A stretch of 64,000 bases of DNA from Pollenia angustigena (taxonomy: Eukaryota; Arthropoda; Insecta; Diptera; Polleniidae): NCBI GenBank assembly GCA_930367215.1, contig OV884059.1, positions 25,940,945 to 26,004,944 of the forward strand, written 5' to 3'. Both the position numbers and the translations under genes were made by a program. Shown here in pieces: positions 44,426-54,472 of this stretch. The notes beneath the pieces were generated by a model. That model ran no database searches and was not told the origin of the DNA. It saw nothing but the letters and a program-made list of their open reading frames with translations. The first letter of the stretch is position 1. Each line of letters starts with the position of its first letter.

Positions 44426-45451
44426 CAATAAAACTTAAAAATTTATTCGAAAGTTAAATGTTATCTAAAGGCTGTTTTTTTAGAATAAATTAAAAAGTCT
44501 ACTTTTCGGCAAAATTTTGACGTTTTGGTTTTTTATTGATTTTAAATTTTATTTTTTTTAATTTTCTGCATACTTAAAATGGTTTTTCTGGGCGTTTCCT
44601 CTTGTTTATATGCAAATCTGCTAAAAAAAAAAGTAGACTTTTACTTTTTTTGGTTTGGCTTAATAAATATCTTTAACTAAATCCAAAAGAAAAAAAAAGT
44701 TAAAATGAAGTGATACAGAAAAATATCTTCTTAACATGCAAATATCGCAGTAATTGGCTTTTTAAAAAAATTTTTTTCTTTTTTTGAAAAAATAATAGAA
44801 AATGTAATTTTTGCTTAAACATCAACTTAGCCACACAACATGCAGTTAACGTGTCTTAATACCGTTCGTTCGTTGTGCCATTTAATGAACAAATATTTGG
44901 CCGTATAGAAAATGTTTCGTGTTTAGCCCAAAACTAAAATTTTTTTTTATTTTTTTCTCTAAATATTTACAATATATTTTTTTTTTTGTTGGTATTAAAA
45001 GGCATATGTAGTATGTACTGGCAATTAGAAAGGCAAAAACGTCGTATGATTTTAACCCTGATGACTCTTTTTTTTGTAATTGCCCAATAGACCATGAGGA
45101 CTTTTAGGGAAAATGTCATAAAATATTCAAAAAATACGTGACTAAAGCTTAAAATGTATTTTTTATTGGGATTTTTTTCCGACCATTTTTGCAGGCTGCT
45201 GCTGGCTTAAAGGACAAAAATATTTTGTAAATTTTGTCACATATGGCGAAAAGTCTTGGATATTTGTTTTGCCGAAAAGTATGCTAAACTAAACTTGGGT
45301 ATTAAATAGTAACTGTATTATTTTGACATGGGTGGTAAACATTATTTTTAATTTCGGGGAAAATGTTATGCATGAGTAGGCTTAAAACATATATAAAACG
45401 AAGAATACTTAAATTTTCTTAATAACAAGTAAGATGCTTTATTCCGAGTCT
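44426..45451. other. AT-rich intronic DNA, nothing recognised
   Basis: No gene or matched repeat was seen. Confidence 0.35.
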
Positions 45452-45455
45452 TTAA

Positions 45456-46333
45456 CCCTTTACGGCGGCATGTTGTATTTCTGCAACATACCCTTAAAGT
45501 AAGTGTAAAAATATTATATATGGTAGCATAGCAATTTAAGGCGATGTTGCAGTTTGGCATTCTTGCGGTTTAAAAACTATAAGTTTTCTAAGCAGCTACA
45601 AGTTTGTATTTATTTCATTTAAGTGACACGTGTGTTGTGTTGTGCGCTCTTTGAATTCATTTTCAAAAAATTATTTCTTTACGTAATAGCAATATTTGGC
45701 TATTGAAATTTGTTTGAGTGAAAGGTAAGAGGATATGTTTCAATTACTAATTTTTTTTCGCAAAACTAATTCCGTTTACGTTTTATTCTGATTTTGGCTT
45801 GTTGTATATATGCAACATTGCCTATTGAGGTGTATTATTTTACTATTTTTTCACCATCGTGAATGATTTTTCTTTAGTATCAAAATGAGCCGTAAATTGC
45901 GTAATGTAGCTCCCAAGGACCTAGAAATGTTTCTATGACAATGGGAATATAGTGAAGATGGCCTTTATTTTTCTGATAACGATGTAGAAAGTGCCGGCTC
46001 AACACGTTCCACCGAAAGATGTCAGGTTGGACCAATACGGGCACTGGCCAGTTTGCGTCAATAAACGCATGAGATGCAAATTTTCAGAACGCAAAGGCTA
46101 TACGCAGACATCTTGCGAAAAATGCGGGGTTAGTCTGTGCTACAATAAGCTTTAAAAATTTTCATATTCTTAATTTCAACTTCATTTTTGGAGCTACGGC
46201 TGCAATGTTGTATTTCTGCAACATATAATTTTTTTTTAATTAATTTTTTTTATTAATTTTTCCATTAATAGTAGCCAATTTGCAACCTATTAACTAAAAA
46301 CTAACAGAATTGGCGTTCTTGCTCGGTTAAGGG
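45456..46333. mobile_element. Internally deleted piggyBac-type transposon, 878 bp
   Basis: The left flank TTAA (45452-45455) is followed by CCCTTTACGGCGGCATGTTG. The right end reads ...GCTCGGTTAAGGG followed by TTAC, a one-base variant of the TTAA duplication. TTAA plus CCC...GGG is diagnostic of piggyBac. A palindromic unit (TGTTGTATTTCTGCAACA) occurs near both ends (about 45471 and 46204) and in altered form at about 45801. It carries only the N- and C-terminal parts of a transposase gene. Confidence 0.85.
45885..46155 (+). pseudogene. piggyBac transposase relic (N-terminus fused to C-terminal zinc ribbon)
   Basis: The ATG at 45885 opens MSRKLRNVAPKDLEMFL, then a TGA, then QWEYSEDGLYFSDNDVE, an acidic start typical of piggyBac-like transposases. 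The catalytic domain is missing. After a frame change the sequence from 46030 reads DQYGHWPVCVNKRMRCKFSE and ends SCEKCGVSLCYNKL with a stop at 46153-46155. This is the C-terminal Cys-rich (CxxC...C) DNA-binding zinc ribbon of the family. An internal deletion of most of the gene explains the 0.88 kb size. It cannot encode an active enzyme but keeps both ends, so it may be moved in trans. Confidence 0.8.
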
Positions 46334-47124
46334 TTACCACCCTTTATCTACCACTCTCTAACACACATTATCAAACAGAATAAAAAAAAAAAAAACACAA
46401 CAAGGGATTTGCGAGTAAATAATAGAGTCAGTTGTAGTTTTTTGCTCACATCTTAGGAATTTGTGGATCACTCTAGCTGAATTTTGATAGTGAAAAATGG
46501 CGGACTATATGTCCTATAAAAATTTAACACCCTTCGGAAAACCCATTTAAACAAACAGATCACTTTCTCTACGCATAAGGACCCAGAATATATAAACTTT
46601 ATAGGCTCTAACATCGATATTGTAGAAATTACAAGCTAATAAACTTACATTTGATCACGTTTTCCAACTGGGGTGAATGGTATAATCAAACTATGAGTCC
46701 AATGATGAATACAAATTCCCCGGGAGTTTTTCCTTTTCCCATTTTTACAATTGAGCTTAAATAGGGAAAAATTAAAGCAGGGAAACACTCAAGTGGAGGT
46801 TTTACACACAATTGGGTTGCATATTTCTAGGCAGTTATTTAAATTACAATTTCTAGCATACTTTTGGGATATATTAAAATTTATTAAAGAAAAAGAAGAT
46901 AGAACTAAAACTAAACAAAAATAAATTACCGACTTTCTTTAAATACTCTTAAAATTATTTTAAAAAAAATGCTGCATACTTTATGGAAACTGAATGCTGA
47001 GAAATCTTTTTTTGAAATGTTAAATATTGCGCTTTTTTAAACTCTGATAAATTTATTTGCCTATTTCAAGAATAAACAGATACAATTTTGATTTTTACAC
47101 TTTGATAAAAAAATAATAATTGTC
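46334..47124. other. AT-rich intronic DNA with CATA-TTTTAGG-type motifs
   Basis: Variants of the GCATA-TTTTAGG motif occur near 46818, 46857 and 46974. No gene recognised. Confidence 0.35.
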
Positions 47125-47250
47125 TAAAATCTTTATGGATGAAGTTTCCTGATGATCTGGCCTAAGCAACCAGTGAAATGCATAGGAATAGCTTATCCCA
47201 TCAACAATAAATTTCAAGTGTTTTTGTCAAGAATAAAAACTGGGAATTAA
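47125..47250. repeat. Right member of the 5-kb-spaced inverted repeat pair
   Basis: Inverse of 42055-42180, sharing GATGAAGTTTCCTGATGATC, TGGCCTAAGCAACCAGTG and TAGCTTATCCCATCAACAAT. See the left member. Confidence 0.65.
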
Positions 47251-49059
47251 GCACGAATAGCAAAATCTTTTGAAATTTAATAAAACAATTAAATTAGCAA
47301 CACTAAAAATAAAGAAATATTTCATTAAAATATAACCGGAAAAAATTTTTGATGGGCTTTGGGCATCAACCACATTTTTTAATATAATAATAGCGAAATC
47401 TCACATTCTGCAATCAAATTAATTATTTTTCGCTTTGTAAGCAAAAACTAATGGTAAAAACAAAAAAAACACACAAACTCTTTGTTGGCCTAAAATAATC
47501 AAATTTAAATTATGTAGCATATTTTCAGGATGAAAATATTAAAATGTTGTTAAAGTTCCTCGGAAGTTTCCAATAAAAACTAAATAACTAAATTAAAATT
47601 TAGTTTCTAAATAACGATTTTTTACCCTTGAAGAAAATATTTTTTAACATTCGTACAAAATTATCAAAGTAATTTTCGTGGAAATACAAAATTTAAATTT
47701 AAACGATTTTGCTTACAAAATTCTAAGCCTTTAAATAAAAGAAATCTTTAGCAAAGTTTTTCGTTTTTCTTAGAAAATCGTTTATGTATATGTCTTTACC
47801 TTTCTCTGTAAAAACAAACGGAAAAGGCTCTTCTTGCTTCCATTTAAGTTTTAATGTTTATGCATGTGCTTGTGCTTATGAAAACTAAAGTATGCTTTGA
47901 TTTTAATCCTACTTTATAAGCAAAAGCAGCAAAGCAAACAATTCAAACAATAAAGGAGAAAACAACAAACAAGTTCTCTTGTTTTTGTTTTTTTTACAAA
48001 TACTTCATTAATTCATTTAATTGCTTATGAATTTATAATAACGCTTGTTTTCTGTTTTCTGTTCTCTGTTTGATGTACAATGATCCAGAATACTTCAACA
48101 CAACACAAGACAAACAACTGAATACTTGAATCTCGTGACAACAATATTTACCCAAAAGGCAAAAAGTAATCAAAGACTAGCTGCCTGCCTGCCTGCCTGC
48201 CTGCTGGTATACAATCATGTATTAACATGTTTTGCAAAAAATATTGGTTGTTTTTACATTTTTCTACAACGCCCCTAAAAGTATGCCAGCTATGAAGGAG
48301 AGAACAAATTGCCACTTGCTTGCTGCAAGGTTATAAGTGATTTCCTGCTTGAAACATGTTTATTTAGCAATATTGGTGTTTGTCTTGTATGTATGTGTTT
48401 GTGTGTGTGATGTTGTTAGTTTCCTGTTAATTTTTTAATAATGAATCCATAAATCAATTATTTTGTCAATGATTAAATTGCAGATTTTCATATTTTGTCC
48501 TTTGCAAAGCTAAAAAATATTGTAATGAAAAATTAAAATTTTAATTTATTATTAAAAAAAAACTCAGGCTTCCTAAATGAACATTTTTATGTAAAATGAT
48601 CATATAAACACTTATGTGTAATTGGCTTTTTATATTAAAAAATATGTTGAGTAGCTTTTGATGAGAATTCAAAAAAAAAAAAAAAAAAAAAACAAATAGT
48701 AATTAAATATCTCTGAAAAACTTGTTAAAATGTTTGCGGTTTAAGTTGTGTTTTTAATATAATTTTAATATTAAAAATATAATCATTTAAAAACGTTAAG
48801 CGGAGTTCAATCAATATCAATTAAATGTGTAATGAAAAATATAAAATTAGTGTATACTTTTAGGGCAAATAGGAAGAGAAATCAGGGAAACGATTGTAAA
48901 TTTAATTAAATATGTAGATTGTTTAAAAATTCAATTGCAATGTAAATATTATTTAAATGGAATCAAATGGAAATTGTCATAGCTTGCTTAAAAGTATGCT
49001 GTACTTTTTATATATGTATAAATTCCTCTGCTTTAACGTAGAAGGGCAAAAATATAGAA
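47251..49059. other. AT-rich intronic DNA with a GCCT microsatellite
   Basis: CTGCCTGCCTGCCTGCCTGC lies at about 48180-48203 and a poly-A run at about 48670-48692. No gene recognised. Confidence 0.4.
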
Positions 49060-49870
49060 TATTTTTAGGTGAGTTAAAAGTTTAGACGATTTGTGTAAAG
49101 TTTAATGTTTAATTTTTAAATCAATTCTCTTAAAGCATACTTTTAGGACAAACTTTTTTGCATCTGAAATTTTTATACAAAACAATATCATATATTAAAG
49201 TAAGTTAAAACCACACACACAGTTTTTATAGGGTCAGATACTTAAGAAAGCATAATTTTAGGAAGTCTAAACCAATTTTGTAGTAAATTTTTCCGGCTCT
49301 GAAATTTGTATACAAAACTGAAGCATTTATTTAGGTCAGTAAAAACCACAGTCTGTTTCTGTAAGGGCAGATATTAAGCTAGAGAATACTTTTAGGACAT
49401 ATTGTGTAGTATATTTTATCCGACTCTGAAATTTGTATACAAAACTTAAGCATATATTTAGGTAAGATAAAAGCACATACAGTTTTTGTTAGACCAGATA
49501 CTAAACTAAAGCATGCTTTTAGGATGAGCTTTAAACAACTTTTGTAGTATTTTTTCGGCTTTGTAATTTTGATACAAAACTGAAGCATATATTAAGGTAA
49601 GTTAAAAGTACATACTGTGTTTGTAAGGTCAGATATTCAACTAAAGCATACTTATGGGACGAATTTTAAACATGTTTTGCAGAATATTTTTTCGGCTCTA
49701 AAATTTCAATACAAAACTGTATAATTTTTTTAGGCGAGTTAAAAGCACAGCCTGTTTGGAGATTAAACTAAGGCATACTTTTAGGAAAAATTTTTAACAC
49801 ATTTTTTAGAATATTTTTTCAGGCTGTAAAATTTTTATTCAAAACTAAAGCTTAACTTTATTTCAGTTAA
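49060..49870. repeat. Degenerate tandem array, about 6-7 units of roughly 120 bp
   Basis: Each unit runs AAAGCATACTTTTAGGA, a TTCGGCTCTGAAATTT-type block, ATACAAAACTGAAGCATA, TATTTAGGTAAGTTAAAAGC and ACAGTTTTTGTAAGGTCAGATA. Successive GCATRCTTTTAGG phrases are near 49135, 49250, 49385, 49511, 49646 and 49773. Identity between units is moderate, so it is older than the 212-bp array. Three units carry a good fused splice site at 49068/49069, 49461/49462 and 49596/49597. Confidence 0.75.
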
Positions 49871-50496
49871 AAGAAGTGACTCTCTACTTACTTCCAAGCA
49901 AAAAATTGATTTCGTTTCAAAAGAATTGCTTATATTTTGAGTTAAAATGTGAGTTAATCTAATTAATCCTCTGTTTATCTGGTACCATGTTTTTATTGAA
50001 TTCCAATACATTTAAATTAAAGAAAATTAAATATCTTTAAGAAATCCCAAAGACATATTTTTTCATTTAATGCGAAAAGTTACCGGTTCTAATAAAATTG
50101 TAAGAAATGACTCGACATTACGACCACTGCTTAACTTGATTTTTATTTCCTCACCGTTTTTTATTAGCTCTCCCTTTAAATTGCATGTTTGTTTTTTATA
50201 AAAACCCATAATAATAACAAAAAAATTACTTGTAATTATAGAAACACACAAAGAATTAAATCAAACAGGGTGCGTTTACCACATTTTAAATAAAATTAAC
50301 AGTATAACAACACAACATATTTTACCCCAAACATACACTTATTTAAACACGCTCTTAACATAAAATTAACGGTAAAATCACCACCCACCCGCTCTTGACA
50401 CCGCAAGTGAATTATTCTTTTTCTTGTTTGAGGTCAGAGAACAAGTGACCACTGCAATATTACGACATGAAATGTGAGGATGTATTCTAACCTCTG

Positions 50497-50502
<6 letters not shown>

Positions 50503-50528
<26 letters not shown>

Positions 50529-50532
50529 TGAC
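50503..50532. repeat. (GA)n microsatellite
   Basis: About 14 GA units. The antisense frame crossing it (50378-50581) is a product of the repeat. Confidence 0.85.
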
Positions 50533-51042
50533 AGAAGAAGAGAGCCAAAGAGTTTTTTATTGGTATAGACTTTACTTTCAATGTAATTATATCCTTTTTA
50601 GCAAAACTAGAAATTAAAAATTAGCAAAACTTATTAGCCTTAACTTTGTAGCATGCTTTTAGGAAAAGAACTTAGTCAAGCAATTTATTTTTTTTTGCAA
50701 AAGTAACAAAAATTTAACCACAAATCATCTTTTTTGAAAACTTTTTTTCACATAATTTTAATTAAATGTAATTCTAGACTTTAGTTTGATTAAGGTGTTG
50801 TCGTTTTGGTTTACAATTTCTATATTATTTGTGTTTGAGTTTTTTTTTTTTTTGTTTGCAACGAATTTGTTTACTATTTAGGTTTAAGTAAGATTGTAAA
50901 TTTCCTTTGTAGACACAAGGTAATTAATATCAAATATCCGTTTTGATGAAAAAACAAAATTCGAGAAAAATTTTTTATATTTTAAGAAACAAATTAGAAT
51001 ACCTGGAATTATTAAAATATGTAAAAAATTAATTTGTTTCAC

Positions 51043-51294
51043 ATATCGCTCATTTGCTGCAAGACCGGCATAACTCAAAAAATGAAATTTTTGAGTTAGA
51101 GACGCAGAATTGTTCGCTTTGTTTTTCATTATACTGTGTATTAAATTCATTTTTATATCTTTATACTTTCCCAGTTTGAAGAGAACGTGTCTTCTTTTGT
51201 TCTAAGTTGTTAAAACAAATCAGAAACTTTAAATGCGTTTATCTCGAAATGGATTTTTTTGAGTTATGCCGGTCTTGCAGCAAATGAGCGATAT
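51043..51294. mobile_element. TIR element, GCAAGACCGGCATAACTCAA family, copy 2
   Basis: ATATCGCTCATTTGCTGCAA, GACCGGCATAACTCAAAAA and the exact inverse at the right form arms of about 38 bases. It is the same length (252 bp) as the copy at 27315-27566 and in reverse orientation. TA follows the right end; a TA duplication is possible but not certain. Confidence 0.75.
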
Positions 51295-51699
51295 ATAAAT
51301 TGAAATAAGAAATAGGAAATAAGAAAAATTGTATAGACATAAAATTTAAATGAGTCAGAATATTTCAATAAACTTTTAAGCCAGTGATAACCAAGACCCG
51401 AACTAACCAAGTTTCGAACGCACGCACACAAAGATATTATGTACTTGTGTGCGGTCGCAGAGACTGATGATAGTCTGATGTTTTGAAACGAACAAAGTTG
51501 TTGTATACATGTGAATTGCCGACCGTGTCTGTGTGAAAAATACGATTATTGACTGACTTGCGAGCCTATGGAGTGGCTATCACTGTTTTAAACCATAAAA
51601 TGAAAAAAACATAACATACTTTTGGGATATAATCAGTTGAGAATAGTTTAAAAGTCTTTTTTTTAAACAGAAAGTTGTATAAATACCGTTCTTTAGATA

Positions 51700-52430
51700 T
51701 AAATAAAACTATTTTGTGCTCCTCCTACTTCCCGCCTATATTTATTCGTATATTGTGTATTACCAAATTTCTTGTACCTAATTCGAAAGCTTTGACTCTT
51801 GCCGTTCTCCAGATATACAGAAATCTATAATGACTTCGTACGTGAGGTGCCACGCCCATTTCTCCAATCCCGTCCATATTTTTAAAGAGGTTGTATGTTA
51901 AAAATCCAACTATTCGTACCAAACTTGGACAATATTTCTCTTAGCGTTCTTTAGATATAAAAAACAACTATTTTGTGCTACGCCCACTTCACCAATCCTG
52001 CTCACATTTAATGGGATATTATGTATTGATAACCAAGACGCTTGTATCTTATTTGAAAACTTTGGCTCTTGCCGTTCTCCAGATAGACAGAAGAAGGAAT
52101 AACAAAAAACAACAAAAACAAGAGATATATGTGTAAAATTAGAAGCAGTAGTGGGTTTTTGGCCATATCTGAATCATTTATGAATCGATTTGGCTTAATT
52201 TCAATAGCAAACTATTTATTTATAAGCTTATCTGATATAAATATAAACCAAACAAGTTCCCATCCTATCTGGTGTCTTCGGAAAACCCTATCAACAGACG
52301 GACGGACAGACGCTCAACCTAACTTGAACTGGGGTCTAATTACCGCATACGATATCGAGCAAAATTTATCGAAATTTTTTATTTTGGTATTATGACTCTC
52401 GATATCGAATAAAATGTATCGTAATTTTAG
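51700..52430. repeat. Dispersed fly repeat with CTTGCCGTTCTCCAGATA units
   Basis: Two related blocks (about 51720-51900 and 51940-52090) share TTCTTTAGATATAAA, ACTATTTTGTGCT, GTGTATT, TTGTACCTAATTCGAAAGCT-type and CTTGCCGTTCTCCAGATA sequences. They are followed by an ACGGACGGACAGACGC stretch at about 52299. The 88-codon frame at 52129-52395 is inside the repeat and is not gene-like. Confidence 0.5.
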
Positions 52431-52460
52431 GCCCCTGGTCTTTCCATAAGGATATAGAAT

Positions 52461-52712
52461 ATATCGTCGGTCTCATGTAGAAAGGCCCTAAATCGATTTT
52501 TTCGAAATTGAGCTTTTTTAGTGATTCCAATACATTTCCCACAAATACAACTCGTCACAAAAATTTTATACAAAAGCATCAAAAATGTCAGTTTAACAAG
52601 CAATTGAAGAAGCCATTTTACATTATGATACATACAGTTTCTATTATGTTTTTGCCTTCTCCGGTAAAGTTGCATTTATGTGAGTTAGGGCCTTTCTACA
52701 TGAGACCAAAGA
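52461..52712. mobile_element. TIR element, GTCTCATGTAGAAAGGCCCT family, copy 1
   Basis: GGTCTCATGTAGAAAGGCCC at 52469 is exactly inverted at the right end (52686-52707). The interior shares TTCCAATACATTTC and CTCGTCACAAAAAT with copy 2. No coding content. Confidence 0.75.
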
Positions 52713-52787
52713 TATACACTTTTTTACTTTCGGTGAAGGTTATAATAACAAAATTTAAAAAAATATTTATGTATATATCGTTGGTTT

Positions 52788-53004
52788 ATTTAGAAAGGCC
52801 CTAACATGATTCTTTCGAAATGGAGATTTTTAGTGCTTCCAATACATTTCACACCTCGTCACAAAAATGTAATGCAATTGTACCAAAACTAACGGTTTCA
52901 CAAGCGGTTGTATATTTTGATATATTAATTTTTGATTTGTTTTTACCTTTTTCTGTACAGTTGCAATTACGTGAGTAAGGGCCTTTCTACATGTCACCAA
53001 CGAT
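52788..53004. mobile_element. TIR element, GTCTCATGTAGAAAGGCCCT family, copy 2
   Basis: ATCGTTGGT...TAGAAAGGCCCTAAC on the left and its inverse GTAAGGGCCTTTCTACATGT, ACCAACGAT on the right bound a diverged copy of 52461-52712. It lies 75 bases downstream in the same orientation. Confidence 0.7.
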
Positions 53005-53248
53005 GTATTTATAATTCATAAAAAATATTTTATGTTTAAAAAAGGTTTCTTCAACAAATTTTCATAGAAGATTCATTTTTAAAAGTGTAGCATGTTTTAG
53101 GGCAAACTTTAGTTTAAATAAAATGGGCAAACTTTATTCTAATAGTTGTCTACTTTAAGGAATATTCTTCACAATTCATTGAATTTTATTAGAAACTGTC
53201 GCAACGAAACTTAAATTTATTTGTTTTAAAGATTGTGGCGTAGTTATT

Positions 53249-54472
53249 AAGGGTGCTCCAACCAAAATGCACGATGTTAATTGTAAATAAAGCAAAAAGT
53301 TTTCAGGTCGCCACGGCTTTGGTGACATACCTCTATCCGATGGTCCATGTGAATTATCTTAATATATTTTATTATGATAGAAGGGTCTGTGGCAATTATG
53401 TGTGAAACAAAATATCGGCATACCTCTATGCGATGGTCCCTATTTTCAATGACTCTGAGACATAATTGCGGTTATCAGCGCAAAAGGGGTGTACAGACTC
53501 CTTATTATGAGATAATGAGGAGTTAAAACTCAGCCTTATTCCAGTTGTCGTTGTAGTAATCGCTCGTATCGTTTTTTGTAAGAGACTAAAGTAACACACA
53601 ACCAGTGTTCTTTAATCTCTTACACAAAACGACTTGATCGATTACGACAACGACAACCGGAATAAGGCTGGCTACCTTTGCACTATAGTACTTAGTTGTA
53701 ACGGCCCGTGCAAAAACTATGTTTCTATCACCATCTGTTTTGGATACAAACAGTTGGCTTACCCGACTATTGCACTGTAAAGAACAGTAAAAAGAACATA
53801 TCTTACACCAGTACCGTAACCAAATTAAATTGTGGGTTACACCCCTTCTGCGCTGATAGCCTCAACTGAGGTTCAATGTCTTTTTAACATCCCTTAAAGA
53901 AACAAGTCGAACGGTGTTGAATCAGATGATCGTGGCGGTCAATAAACATCGCCACGACGTGAGATAACACGGCCATTGAATTTCGTTGGCTGGGTAGCAA
54001 GTGGAACCACATATCGTTCGGGTCTATATCCTCAATTTCTGGCCGCAAGAAGTTCGTTATCATCTCGCGATAGTGAACACTATTTATGGCAACTGCTTGG
54101 CTGACCTCTCTTGCGAAGAAGTACAGCCCGATGTGATGCCGCTCATAAACTCCACTAAACAGTCACTCTTTGCGGATGCATAGGCTTTCCAACAATCACT
54201 CGTGGATTCTCATTTGCCCAAATTCGGCGATTCTGCTTATAAACGAATCCACTGAGGTCGATTGTGCTTACCAAAAAAATCACGATGTGCACAAAATTCA
54301 TTTTGATTTGAACGCCCATTTTCGTAAAAGTCTTTAACAACTTTACCGAGCTGCTTAATTGCTTACCTCTTTATGGTTGAATTTGTCAAACCCTGAAACA
54401 ATGAAATGTCAAATTAAGTTGGGCAAAAAACTAAACATCGTGCATTATTGTTGGACCACCCTTTAGAAGCGT
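53249..54472 (-). mobile_element. Mariner-derived element 2, interrupted by a MITE
   Basis: AGGGTGCTCCAACCAAAATG, CACGATGTTAATTG and the right end (inverse AAGGGTGGTCCAACAATAAT, GCACGATGTTTAG) are flanked by TA. Transposase remnants are on the minus strand: TENPRVIV-type and KPMHPQRVTV sequence in the frame at 54155-54340, and an EIEDIDPNDMW-type stretch near 54010-54045. The internal order is that of a normal mariner gene, unlike elements 1 and 3. A 396-bp element (53468-53863) interrupts it. Confidence 0.65.
53468..53863. mobile_element. MITE nested in mariner-derived element 2
   Basis: GCGGTTATCAGCGCAAAAGG, GGTGTA and the right end (inverse GAGGCTATCAGCGCAGAAGG, GGTGTA) are inverted ends. 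Alignment with the uninterrupted relatives (GAGACAAAATTTAGGTTC at 23658, GAGACATAATTAAGGTTC at 57044) shows that the whole block is an insertion. An inner hairpin (CAGCCTTATTCCAGTTGTCG and inverse) lies at about 53532-53672. Confidence 0.7.

Noticed and set aside
42055..47250. LTR retrotransposon with 125-bp LTRs
   Set aside because: The two repeats are inverted and not direct, and no reverse transcriptase or primer-binding site is seen between them.
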